A stretch of 17,835 nt of DNA. Source: an uncultured Lachnospiraceae bacterium. GTDB taxonomy: Bacteria; Bacillota; Clostridia; Lachnospirales; Lachnospiraceae. The translations under genes and the position numbers were made by a program. This document shows positions 7,977-14,697 of the stretch, piece by piece; within the stretch, counting starts at the first letter, position 1, and each line of letters opens with the position of its first letter. The stretch covers positions 1-17,835 of the forward strand of contig CALZMS010000003.1 in the NCBI GenBank assembly GCA_945788595.1, given 5' to 3'. Under the pieces are notes generated by a model. The model was not told where the DNA came from and did not search any database. It saw only the letters and a program-made list of their open reading frames with translations.

Positions 7977-7996
7977 TTTTGCACAAATTCATTAGG
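7977..7996. promoter_or_regulatory. Shared 20-bp element, copy 1 (regulator binding site candidate)
   Basis: TTTTGCACAAATTCATTAGG lies upstream of the -35 box of the methyltransferase 2 promoter, roughly 48-67 bp before the predicted start. That is a typical activator position. It matches the copy at 12486-12505 in 18 of 20 bases. A partial inverted half (TTTGTATA, 7997-8004) follows, giving a loose TGCACAAA/TTTGTATA dyad. I see no gene in the rest of 7942-8153. Confidence 0.65.
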
Positions 7997-8153
7997 TTTG
8001 TATATTTTATGTTTTTGCATTTCGCCATTTTGTCGCAACCGGATTTACAATATTAGCAGAAGAGCAGGAAAAACATGGAATTTATGACCATACCCGCCAT
8101 AAGTCTTAAAAAGGCGGTCTTTTTATAACCGGAAATAAAACACGACATAAAAA

Positions 8154-8193
8154 CGCTGCAAAAACAAATGATGATACATCTGTTTTTGCAGCG
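8154..8193 (-). terminator. Rho-independent terminator of the pduO-like gene
   Basis: Arms 8154-8170 and 8177-8193 form a 17-bp stem with a 6-nt loop and one G-U pair in minus-strand RNA (A8167-C8180 on the plus strand). TTTTTATG follows on the minus strand. The stem begins 16 nt after the stop codon at 8210. Confidence 0.88.
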
Positions 8194-8209
8194 TCCATTA
8201 TATATAGTC

Positions 8210-9199
8210 TTATCTCTGCACAGCGCCTTTCAGAAGCTCTATGGCCAGCTGTACTTTTTCATTGTTCATTTTTTCGTTACCGCCATAAATACCTACAGCG
8301 CCAACCAGATAACCGTTCTCGTACAGTGCCGCACCATTCCTGGCAACACCGGCTGCCTTCTCACCCTGTATCTTACACCGATGCAGTGCCTCTTTGGCTG
8401 CCGCCATAGATCCATGCACCTGAACGGAATGACGGGCCAGAGAATTGGTGGCCAGAAGCTCTCCGTCTGGATTGAGCACACAGACCGTATAGAATGTACC
8501 GTAGGAAGTATTGACCTTTGTACTGAATTTCTTTACCCGATTGGTCACACGATCTTTGCATAATGCTGGAATCTTCTCTGCAACAGGCTCTGTAATGTCT
8601 TCCTGTGCCGGTTCAGCTGCAGGAGCTGTAACAGGTGCTGCAGCCGATCGGTTGCCAACCTGCAGAGCGATCTGCTGCTCCAGGGTAAATCCCTGCTGTG
8701 CCTGTTCCGCAAGCCGAGCCTGAAGATACAGGTAATCGGAAACACGATTCAGATAGGCAGCCGCCAGTTCATCCATCGGATAGCAGGCCGCCACTTCCGT
8801 GAAGCGCCTCTCGCATCGCCTCGCCACATTTCTGGCAATGTCAAACTGCGCGGAATAAAAGCATTCGCCCGGCAGAATCTCCCCTTCTGTCTGCGGCAGC
8901 TGTTTCTCCAGACCCCCGATCTTTATTTCCAGATCCTTTACCTGTGCGTTGGCCACGCTCTTTACGCGGCTTCCCTCCGGCTCTTCCACACCATGTTTAA
9001 TAGCCAGCAAAATCTTCTGGATCTCCAGAAGTTCCTGCCACAGAGCCTTATTCTGTGTCAGACTGCGCACCAGACCAATATGGCTGTTCAGTTCATCCAG
9101 TTCCCCCATCAGATGGATCCGCACATCCTGCTTCGATACACGTGTTCCGTCCTTGAGGCCGGTCACTTTATGGTCACCGGTTTTCTCGTAGAGTTTCAT
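8210..9199 (-). CDS. pduO: PduO-type corrinoid adenosyltransferase fused to a GlcG/HbpS-like domain
   Basis: PduO-type enzymes transfer the adenosyl group of ATP to cob(I)alamin. Residues 1 to about 170 show the family pattern: YEKTGD (4-9), RVSKQD, GELDELNS (32-39), RNVARRCERR (123-132) and LNRVSDYLYLQAR (150-162). An Ala/Pro/Glu-rich linker (about 185-206) leads to a C-terminal domain (215-329) with the GlcG/HbpS-type NPDGELLA, the SMAAAKEA helix and VGAVGIYGG segments. This two-domain order is that of full-length PduO; the second domain binds haem in some relatives. The ATP loop is unusual: TGDHKVTGL where TGDKGxTxL is normal, so adenosyltransferase activity is uncertain. No adenosylcobalamin-dependent enzyme is nearby. 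It has its own extended -10 promoter, an AAGGGG ribosome site 5 nt before the ATG, and a strong terminator. Confidence 0.85.
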   Translation of the reverse strand: MKLYEKTGDHKVTGLKDGTRVSKQDVRIHLMGELDELNSHIGLVRSLTQNKALWQELLEIQKILLAIKHGVEEPEGSRVKSVANAQVKDLEIKIGGLEKQLPQTEGEILPGECFYSAQFDIARNVARRCERRFTEVAACYPMDELAAAYLNRVSDYLYLQARLAEQAQQGFTLEQQIALQVGNRSAAAPVTAPAAEPAQEDITEPVAEKIPALCKDRVTNRVKKFSTKVNTSYGTFYTVCVLNPDGELLATNSLARHSVQVHGSMAAAKEALHRCKIQGEKAAGVARNGAALYENGYLVGAVGIYGGNEKMNNEKVQLAIELLKGAVQR

Positions 9200-9246
9200 A
9201 GCATCCCCTTATTTCCGCGAAGGCATACCTCCGCATATATATATTT

Positions 9247-9255
9247 AGTATAACA
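9247..9255 (-). promoter_or_regulatory. Extended -10 promoter of the pduO-like gene
   Basis: On the minus strand TGT-TATACT (TG-n-TATACT) lies about 48 nt before the ATG. No good -35 box is seen 16-18 nt upstream, which is normal for extended -10 promoters. It lies in the 100-nt gap after the oxidoreductase gene, so the pduO-like gene can be expressed independently. The leader is too short for a cobalamin riboswitch. Confidence 0.5.
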
Positions 9256-9299
9256 TACCCCCAGGAAATATGGTAGACATCATTTCAACAAATTTTATA

Positions 9300-11249
9300 T
9301 CAGATATCCATTGCTGCATGGTATCCCTGATAGATGGCAGCACAGATATTGGCCGGTCTTATGCAGTCACCTATCTGCTTAACTACAGGCGCTGCGTCAA
9401 ACAGTGTTTCTGCCTCATCCCGTCTGGCTCTCTGTCCCACAGCACAGATAACTGAAGTTCCGGGAACCAGCACTTCCTTGCCTTCGGCCTCACATACTAC
9501 ACCTTCTTCCGTGATACGAAGACCTCTGTGGCTCATATGGCAAACGACATGCTGATCTTTCAGTTCCTGCAAAAGGATGGGACGATGACGGATATTCGCA
9601 TCCGGTGCCAATACATCGCGCATTTCTACCAGATGAACTTTCTTTCCATCTCTGGCCAGATGAACAGCGCTCTCACACCCTGCCAGGCCTCCGCCCAGAA
9701 CGATCACTTCGTCACCCTTAACCTTTTCTTTCTCTTTATAATAATTGTTTACAATAACTACGTTATCACCATCAATGCCAGGAATCGGCGGCACGATCGG
9801 TGTGGAGCCTACAGCCAGGATCACCGCGTCAGCCTGCACATTCTCAGCATATTCCGGGGTAACCTCTGTATTCAGACGGATATCCACACCTTCCAGTCTT
9901 GCCTGACGTTCCAGTGTTACGCCAAGCTCATACATTTCATGCTTAAAGTCTATACCCTGCTCACATTTCAAAATGCCACCCAGAGAATCGCTCTTTTCGC
10001 ACAGAATGGTCTCATGGCCTCTGCGGGCTGCTGTTACAGCTGCTTCCAGGCCGGCAACGCCACCGCCTACGATCAGCACTTTTTTCTTCTTTCTGGCTGG
10101 CTGTATGTCCATGCCTTCCCACTCTCTGCCAATCAGCGGATTTACAGAACAGCGGCGGGTCTGTGTAACCCCACGCTCTGCCATGCAGACAAAGCAGCGA
10201 AGGCATTTAACAATCTCATCCTCGCGATTTGTCATTACCTTTTCCGGAAGGAACGGATCTGCCAGTAAAGCACGTCCCATGACAACCACATCCACTTTGC
10301 CGGAACCGATCAGCTCGTCCATCATGGCTGGATCATTTAATGCGCCAATCGTAGCAACCGGCTTGGATACATGTTTTTTGATCTCCTCAGCCAGATATAC
10401 GTTGCAGCCATGCTCGCGGAACATAGACGGATGGGTAACGGAAAAACCAAATTTGTAGGAACCTGCAGATACATGGATCAGGTCTACCAGATCTTCCACG
10501 GCCTGCGCAATCCGCACACCCTCGTCCAGGCCATAACCGCCCTCAAACAACTCTGATCCGCTCATACGGAACTCAATAGGGAATCCCGGACCAACAGCCT
10601 CGCGAACTGCCGTCAATACCTCTCTGGCCAGGCGCACTCTGTTTTCCAGACTTCCACCGTATTCATCTGTCCGGTGATTAAAATATGGCGATAAGAACTG
10701 GTTAATCAGCCATCCATGTCCGCCATGCACCATGATCATCTCAAAACCGCATAATTTGGCAAGCTTTGCATTCTCATAATAGGCCTGCACAATGTCTTTG
10801 ATCTGCCCTTTTGTCAGAGCTTTTACCGGAATGCCATCCGGGCGTGTTCCCTCACTTGGACCATACTGAACCATGGTCTCTTTTTTGTTTTTATCCAGAA
10901 GATAGGTTCCTGCGTACTGACCGGAATGGGAAAACTCCACACTCGGCACGGCGCCATGACGCTTGATCGCGTCTGCCGTATACGTAAAGCTGGCTACGGA
11001 ACCTACCGTCTGTGTGTTCAGATGATAAGCGTGGGAAGCATCTGTGGGCGGATGGACCATCAGTTCGCTGACGGTCACTGCTGCCGCGCCTCCTTTAGCT
11101 CTCAGTTCATAAAACGCCGTGGATTTAGAACCGATGGTACACTCTGGGGTGATCTCCGCTCCGCTCATGGGCGCGGAAAACATTCTGTTGCGAAAAGTTA
11201 CATTTCCTATTTTGATCGGCTTGCACAGGTTTTTAAATTTACGTTCCAT
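9300..11249 (-). CDS. Old-yellow-enzyme / 4Fe-4S / FAD reductase (TMADH, BaiCD, dienoyl-CoA reductase family)
   Basis: This 649-aa flavoenzyme has three parts. The N-terminal FMN TIM barrel (about 1-345) carries HGGHGWLINQFLSPYFNHR (175-193) with DEYGGS after it. A 4Fe-4S motif follows, with C349, C352, C355 and C367. The C-terminal FAD/NAD(P)H half has two dinucleotide folds (GGGVAG at 395-400, GGGLAG at 519-524) and a terminal IGDC segment. The Cys spacing, C-x2-C-x2-C-x11-C, is closer to that of trimethylamine dehydrogenase than to E. coli FadH (x2, x3, x11). Ser29 replaces the Cys that links FMN covalently in trimethylamine dehydrogenase. Relatives reduce C=C bonds of enoates or bile-acid CoA esters, or oxidise methylamines. 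Its place after methyltransferase-like protein 3, with no room for a promoter between terminator and start, suggests co-transcription. Confidence 0.88.
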   Translation of the reverse strand: MERKFKNLCKPIKIGNVTFRNRMFSAPMSGAEITPECTIGSKSTAFYELRAKGGAAAVTVSELMVHPPTDASHAYHLNTQTVGSVASFTYTADAIKRHGAVPSVEFSHSGQYAGTYLLDKNKKETMVQYGPSEGTRPDGIPVKALTKGQIKDIVQAYYENAKLAKLCGFEMIMVHGGHGWLINQFLSPYFNHRTDEYGGSLENRVRLAREVLTAVREAVGPGFPIEFRMSGSELFEGGYGLDEGVRIAQAVEDLVDLIHVSAGSYKFGFSVTHPSMFREHGCNVYLAEEIKKHVSKPVATIGALNDPAMMDELIGSGKVDVVVMGRALLADPFLPEKVMTNREDEIVKCLRCFVCMAERGVTQTRRCSVNPLIGREWEGMDIQPARKKKKVLIVGGGVAGLEAAVTAARRGHETILCEKSDSLGGILKCEQGIDFKHEMYELGVTLERQARLEGVDIRLNTEVTPEYAENVQADAVILAVGSTPIVPPIPGIDGDNVVIVNNYYKEKEKVKGDEVIVLGGGLAGCESAVHLARDGKKVHLVEMRDVLAPDANIRHRPILLQELKDQHVVCHMSHRGLRITEEGVVCEAEGKEVLVPGTSVICAVGQRARRDEAETLFDAAPVVKQIGDCIRPANICAAIYQGYHAAMDI

Positions 11250-11294
11250 TTCTTCTGCTTCTCCTCTCCCTGAAAAAAGTTTTTGTTTTAAAAA

Positions 11295-11327
11295 ATCCCC
11301 GAAAAAGCAATCCGCTTTTCCGGGGAT
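11295..11327 (-). terminator. Terminator/attenuator between methyltransferase 3 and the oxidoreductase
   Basis: Arms 11295-11308 and 11314-11327 form a 14-bp stem around a 5-nt loop, with one G-U pair in minus-strand RNA (A11302-C11320 on the plus strand). TTTTT follows directly on the minus strand, so it is a textbook intrinsic terminator. It lies 12 nt after the stop at 11340 and only 45 nt before the oxidoreductase ATG, so the downstream gene probably relies on read-through. Confidence 0.88.
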
Positions 11328-11339
11328 ACATGCATTCCA

Positions 11340-12350
11340 TCAGATTCCGTATACTTCCTTATTGTACTTATCGATCTCGTCATCAATAATCGGATCTACA
11401 TGGGGGAACAGACATCCCGGACCACCATAAGTAATGCAGGGAATAAAATGTCCACCCGGGCCATAAGCCTCACAGGCACGTCTTACTTCTTTACGGATTT
11501 CTTCTTCTGTTGAATCCTGACGGTCTACGATAGACGCGTCAATACCGCCCATCAGAACCATACGTCCATCCAGCTGTTTCTGCAGCTTCGGAATATCATT
11601 CTCCGGAAGAACACCCTGCCAGATATCAACACCCAACTCCACCATATCCTCAATGATGGGCTCCATAAAGGAATCAGCATGATGCATGATCACAACGCCT
11701 TTTTCTTTCATATATCCGTAGGTTTTTGCATACTGGGGTTTGATAAACTCACGCCATGTATCCGGGCTGACAAACAGAGAATGTTTGGATCCCCAGTCAT
11801 CATGAGAAAGCATAACATCCGGTTTGATATTGTCAACGATCAGTTTCATATACTGATAGCGATATTCACCGATGGTATTGCAAAGATCCATCATATCTTC
11901 CGGTTCCAGCAGGAAGTTCATCAGCATGTCCTCAAATCCCATAAGGAAATGCAGTCTCTCAAACACGCCGGTGGGCATAAATGCCATAACCAGACCGCCC
12001 TGGGCACGAATTTCCTCTGCTTTCTGGATGAAAGGCTCCCACAATGCAGGATCAGAACAGTTTGCCTCCAGATCCGGCATAACAAGCTGATCTCTCCATT
12101 CCGTAATATCGGTGATTACTTTGTTATCCGCTGTAACATGCGGCATGGCAGCGATCTGCTCTTCCGGCCAGAGGATTTCTGTTCCGAATCTGTCCTTCAG
12201 CGGAGCCATACCACGGTGTCTGTTTCCACGGATATACGCTGCGGCCGGATTCGGCGGAAAAAATGTACATCCCTCATACTGCTTAAGCAATCTGTCCGGT
12301 TTTCCATCTTTCTTTAAAGTTTCACGAAAATTTTCTACTGCTGTTAACAT
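11340..12350 (-). CDS. URO-D-fold methyltransferase-like protein 3 (HHxDS type)
   Basis: This 336-aa protein is a URO-D superfamily member and paralogue of methyltransferase-like protein 2. Shared segments in the same order are DITEW (81-85), HDDWGS (183-188), SPDTWREF, MHHADSFMEP (222-231), GVDIWQGVL, MGG with ID after it, the acidic EEEIRKEVR helix and ITYGGPG (306-312). As in protein 2, the HxC zinc motif is replaced, here by HHADS (223-227). A GGAGG site lies 10 nt before the ATG. A strong promoter (12417-12445) precedes it, divergent from the PucR regulator, which suggests direct control by that protein. It is followed by a terminator and the flavin reductase gene, hinting at demethylation and reduction of one substrate. 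The function is inferred from family and context only. Confidence 0.82.
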   Translation of the reverse strand: MLTAVENFRETLKKDGKPDRLLKQYEGCTFFPPNPAAAYIRGNRHRGMAPLKDRFGTEILWPEEQIAAMPHVTADNKVITDITEWRDQLVMPDLEANCSDPALWEPFIQKAEEIRAQGGLVMAFMPTGVFERLHFLMGFEDMLMNFLLEPEDMMDLCNTIGEYRYQYMKLIVDNIKPDVMLSHDDWGSKHSLFVSPDTWREFIKPQYAKTYGYMKEKGVVIMHHADSFMEPIIEDMVELGVDIWQGVLPENDIPKLQKQLDGRMVLMGGIDASIVDRQDSTEEEIRKEVRRACEAYGPGGHFIPCITYGGPGCLFPHVDPIIDDEIDKYNKEVYGI

Positions 12351-12416
12351 GGCATCCCATCCTCCCTCTTTTTGGAATTATTACACAGCTTTTCTTCAAA
12401 AGCTCTTGTTATTTTT

Positions 12417-12445
12417 ATTATATTTTTTCACAGGTTCAATGTAAA
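12417..12445 (-). promoter_or_regulatory. Sigma-A promoter of the methyltransferase 3 unit
   Basis: On the minus strand TTTACA (12440-12445), a 17-nt spacer and a perfect TATAAT (12417-12422) are present. This is the strongest promoter in the window by consensus. The shared 20-bp element lies about 76-95 bp upstream of the predicted start. Confidence 0.78.
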
Positions 12446-12485
12446 TCCGTCAAACTCCGTTATACTTTTTAATAAAGTTCCTACT

Positions 12486-12528
12486 TTTTGCACAAATACA
12501 TTTGGCATTATTCACAAGCAGCACAAAT
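12486..12528. promoter_or_regulatory. Shared 20-bp element, copy 2, plus a second GCACAAAT half site
   Basis: TTTTGCACAAATACATTTGG (12486-12505) matches the copy at 7977-7996 in 18 of 20 bases. GCACAAAT recurs at 12521-12528, 31 bp from the first core (12490-12497), about three helical turns, so both would face the same side of the DNA. The region lies between the divergent promoters of methyltransferase 3 and pucR, where it could serve both. Confidence 0.65.
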
Positions 12529-12539
12529 TATGATACACT
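12511..12539 (+). promoter_or_regulatory. Promoter of the PucR-family regulator gene
   Basis: TTCACA (12511-12516), a 17-nt spacer and TACACT (12534-12539) with TGA directly upstream (extended -10) are present. The second GCACAAAT lies inside the spacer, so binding there could repress the regulator's own gene. Confidence 0.5.
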
Positions 12540-12569
12540 GCTATTAGTTATTTTAACGGAGGTGTCCCC

Positions 12570-14123
12570 ATGATTCCTTTTCTGCTTACTATGCAGATTG
12601 TCGAAGATAATCTATCAGACAACTACCAGAATATTCTTCCTTATAACACAAATTTGCCTGTTTTATTCGAAGATGTGCGTCTTTTTCGCCCCGACAGACC
12701 TATATCATCCCAGTATTTGTATGTGTTATCTGCCGAGGATCTTATCCTTCTCTCCCCGGTTTTGCAAAAAGCAGCCTTTCTCATATCAGGGAAAACAGAT
12801 TTTTCTCAGTTTCCATCGGATTGTTGTGGACTTTTTATAGAAGACCAGGCAGATTCTCTGGAGCTTTTGCTGCAGGTGCAGGATATTTTTGAAAAATACC
12901 GGAAATGGAACATTTCCCTGCACGACGCCCTGGAAACCGACAATCCCCTGGATCGTATGTTAAAAAACAGCCGTCCTATATTTCAGAATCCGGTTTTCGT
13001 ACATGACACCGCCTTCAATATTCTGGCCTATTCCCATCACCTTCCCGGAATGGCTGTGTGGGAGCAGAATCCCCAGACGGGTCAGCCTATGCTGTCCCTG
13101 AGTCAGATCAACGATTTTCGTGTGGATTATGAATATCTGCACACACTGACTACCACAGGACCCTGTATCTATTCTGCAGAACAGAGAGGCTACCAGATTC
13201 TCTACATAAATATCTGGCAGAACGGACGCTACGAAGGCAGAATCTGTGTAAATGAAATGGAATCTCCCATACGTCCCGGACAACTGACCGCACTTAATCA
13301 TCTGGCAACCCTGATCGTTCAGGCACTGCGGAATCGCCGTCTTGTACAGTTTAATCAGGACAATAATCTAAAGCATTTTTTCAACGACTTTTTTTCCGGA
13401 AAACTTACTGACACTGCTGTGTGCCACAAGATCATGCAGCTTCTGGACTGGAAGCGCAATGACAGCTATCTCTGTCTCCGTCTGGAGGCCAAACAGCAGG
13501 ATATCCGAATGATGTCTTCTGCCGCTGCCATAGGCCATATAGAAACACAGGTATCCGGCAGCTGTGCCTTCGTTTACAAAAACGGCATATCTGCCATTGT
13601 CAATCTGACCCACTCCTGTACCAGTATTCCCAGCGTACTCAGTAGTCTGGCCATTTTGCTGCGGGAAAGTCTGATGATCATGGGTGTAAGTACGGAAATC
13701 CGGGATTTTCTTCTCCTTCCTCAGGGAAATGAACAGGCCGATACGGCGCTGAATCTCGGTGCCAAAAGCAACAGTACAAACTGGTGTTTCCGTTTTGATG
13801 ATCTTCGTCTGGAATTTTTATACCAGAAGGCCATGGAAAACTATTCTCCACATCTTCTGCATTCCCCGGAACTGACGCGTCTGAAGGAATATGATCAGGA
13901 AAATAACACCGAACTGTTCCAGACACTGAAAGTCTATCTTGCGCTGGAACGGAATGTACTACAGACTTCGAAAAAACTGTATATTCATCGAAGTACTCTC
14001 TCCTACCGTCTGGAAAGGATCTGCAAGATTACCAACATTAATCTGGAAGATCCGAAGGAGCGGCTGCAATTACAGCTTTCTTTCTATTTTATGGAGCTGG
14101 AAGATCAAACACTGCAGGATTAA
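12570..14123 (+). CDS. PucR-family transcriptional regulator
   Basis: This 517-aa protein carries the C-terminal PucR/CdaR-type helix-turn-helix. Near residues 450-505, an LFQTLKVYLALERNV helix is followed by TSKKLYIHRSTLSYRLERI. The long N-terminal and middle parts (FVHDTAFNILAYSHHLPGMA near 145-165, then a GAF- or GGDEF-like stretch) probably sense a small molecule or a metabolic state; no ligand can be read from the sequence. GGAGG lies 7 nt before the ATG. It is divergent from methyltransferase-like gene 3, and its upstream region holds two GCACAAAT sites, so control of this cluster and of itself is the simplest reading. Family members control purine, sugar-acid and other catabolic genes, commonly adjacent ones, often as activators. 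Confidence 0.88.
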   Translation: MIPFLLTMQIVEDNLSDNYQNILPYNTNLPVLFEDVRLFRPDRPISSQYLYVLSAEDLILLSPVLQKAAFLISGKTDFSQFPSDCCGLFIEDQADSLELLLQVQDIFEKYRKWNISLHDALETDNPLDRMLKNSRPIFQNPVFVHDTAFNILAYSHHLPGMAVWEQNPQTGQPMLSLSQINDFRVDYEYLHTLTTTGPCIYSAEQRGYQILYINIWQNGRYEGRICVNEMESPIRPGQLTALNHLATLIVQALRNRRLVQFNQDNNLKHFFNDFFSGKLTDTAVCHKIMQLLDWKRNDSYLCLRLEAKQQDIRMMSSAAAIGHIETQVSGSCAFVYKNGISAIVNLTHSCTSIPSVLSSLAILLRESLMIMGVSTEIRDFLLLPQGNEQADTALNLGAKSNSTNWCFRFDDLRLEFLYQKAMENYSPHLLHSPELTRLKEYDQENNTELFQTLKVYLALERNVLQTSKKLYIHRSTLSYRLERICKITNINLEDPKERLQLQLSFYFMELEDQTLQD

Positions 14124-14155
14124 ATGGATGGGGCGTTTGCAGACGGCGAACGGAC

Positions 14156-14262
14156 GAGAACCAGTCCCGGACCATACACAACATATATCCCTCCAAAATC
14201 GCAAACCGTTTTGAAGCGATTTCGGAGGGATATATGTTGTGTATGGTCCGGGACTGGTTCTC
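14156..14262 (-). repeat. Large 47-bp-arm inverted repeat (hairpin) between pucR and nifU
   Basis: Arms 14156-14202 and 14216-14262 are complementary at 46 of 47 positions around a 13-nt loop. The single mismatch is A14195 with C14223, a G-U pair in minus-strand RNA. The structure starts 23 nt after the nifU stop, exactly the distance seen for the 43-bp hairpin after methyltransferase 1, and 32 nt after the pucR stop. No U-tract follows on the minus side; on the plus side ACTTTTTTAT follows about 10 nt later. It may act as a bidirectional 3'-end structure. No flanking duplication or sequence similarity to the other large hairpin is seen. Confidence 0.85.
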
Positions 14263-14285
14263 TGTGCGCCACTTTTTTATAAGTT

Positions 14286-14684
14286 TCAGGCAAGATCCTC
14301 CGGAATCGGCAGACCCTTGCGTTTGTAATAATCCTCTACAGCTGCTTTGACCGCCTCTTCCGCCAATACAGAACAGTGGATTTTATTGGTGGGCAGTCCG
14401 TCGAGGGCCTCCACTACAGCTTTGTTGGAGATGGCAAGGGCCTCTTTAATAGATTTACCTTTGATCATCTCTGTGGCCATAGAACTGGTGGCAATAGCGG
14501 AGCCGCACCCGAAGGTGTTGAATTTAACATCGGTGATGATCTCGTTTTCATCTACTTTGATATACATCTTCATGATGTCACCGCATTTTGCGTTGCCTAC
14601 CTCGCCGACGCCGTCTGCGTCCTCGATCTTTCCTACATTTCTCGGATGCTGAAAATGATCCATTACTTTTTCACTGTATAACAT
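14286..14684 (-). CDS. nifU: Fe-S cluster assembly scaffold, NifU/IscU type
   Basis: This 132-aa single-domain scaffold builds Fe-S clusters from sulfur delivered by NifS. The three ligand cysteines C34 (AKCGD), C60 (FGCGS) and C104 (KIHCS) and the conserved D36 are present, as is LPTNKIHCSVLAEEA. The length fits the IscU-like NifU N-terminal domain alone; the ferredoxin and Nfu domains of nitrogen-fixation NifU are absent, so it is a housekeeping-type protein. The start has GAGGAGG upstream and lies 13 nt after the nifS stop, so the two form an operon. Confidence 0.95.
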   Translation of the reverse strand: MLYSEKVMDHFQHPRNVGKIEDADGVGEVGNAKCGDIMKMYIKVDENEIITDVKFNTFGCGSAIATSSMATEMIKGKSIKEALAISNKAVVEALDGLPTNKIHCSVLAEEAVKAAVEDYYKRKGLPIPEDLA

Positions 14685-14697
14685 GCTTTCTTCCTCC

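Noticed and set aside
8075..8128. A 17-codon plus-strand ORF with a weak AGCAGG site, overlapping a 5-bp stem and TCTTTTT at 8094-8124
   Set aside because: No convincing promoter lies upstream, the stem is short, and the peptide has no recognisable feature. A small plus-strand transcript is possible but unsupported.
9200..9299. Cobalamin riboswitch upstream of the pduO-like gene
   Set aside because: The predicted leader is only about 40 nt, far too short for a cobalamin riboswitch, and no B12-box-like sequence was recognised here or before the other cluster genes.
1293..12350. The three URO-D proteins as haem-synthesis uroporphyrinogen decarboxylases (HemE)
   Set aside because: There are three copies, no other tetrapyrrole genes, the N-terminal substrate-arginine region of HemE is missing, and zinc-motif or HHxDS segments of the methyltransferase-like branch are present.
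4021..12449. CGGATTTAC repeated in the intergenic regions at 4021-4029, 8040-8048 and 12441-12449
   Set aside because: The same 9-mer also occurs inside the DASS gene (near 6505) and the oxidoreductase gene (near 10137), and the intergenic copies differ in orientation and position relative to promoters.
1119..14262. The two large hairpins as copies of one MITE or insertion-sequence remnant
   Set aside because: They share architecture but no sequence, and no target-site duplications flank either of them.
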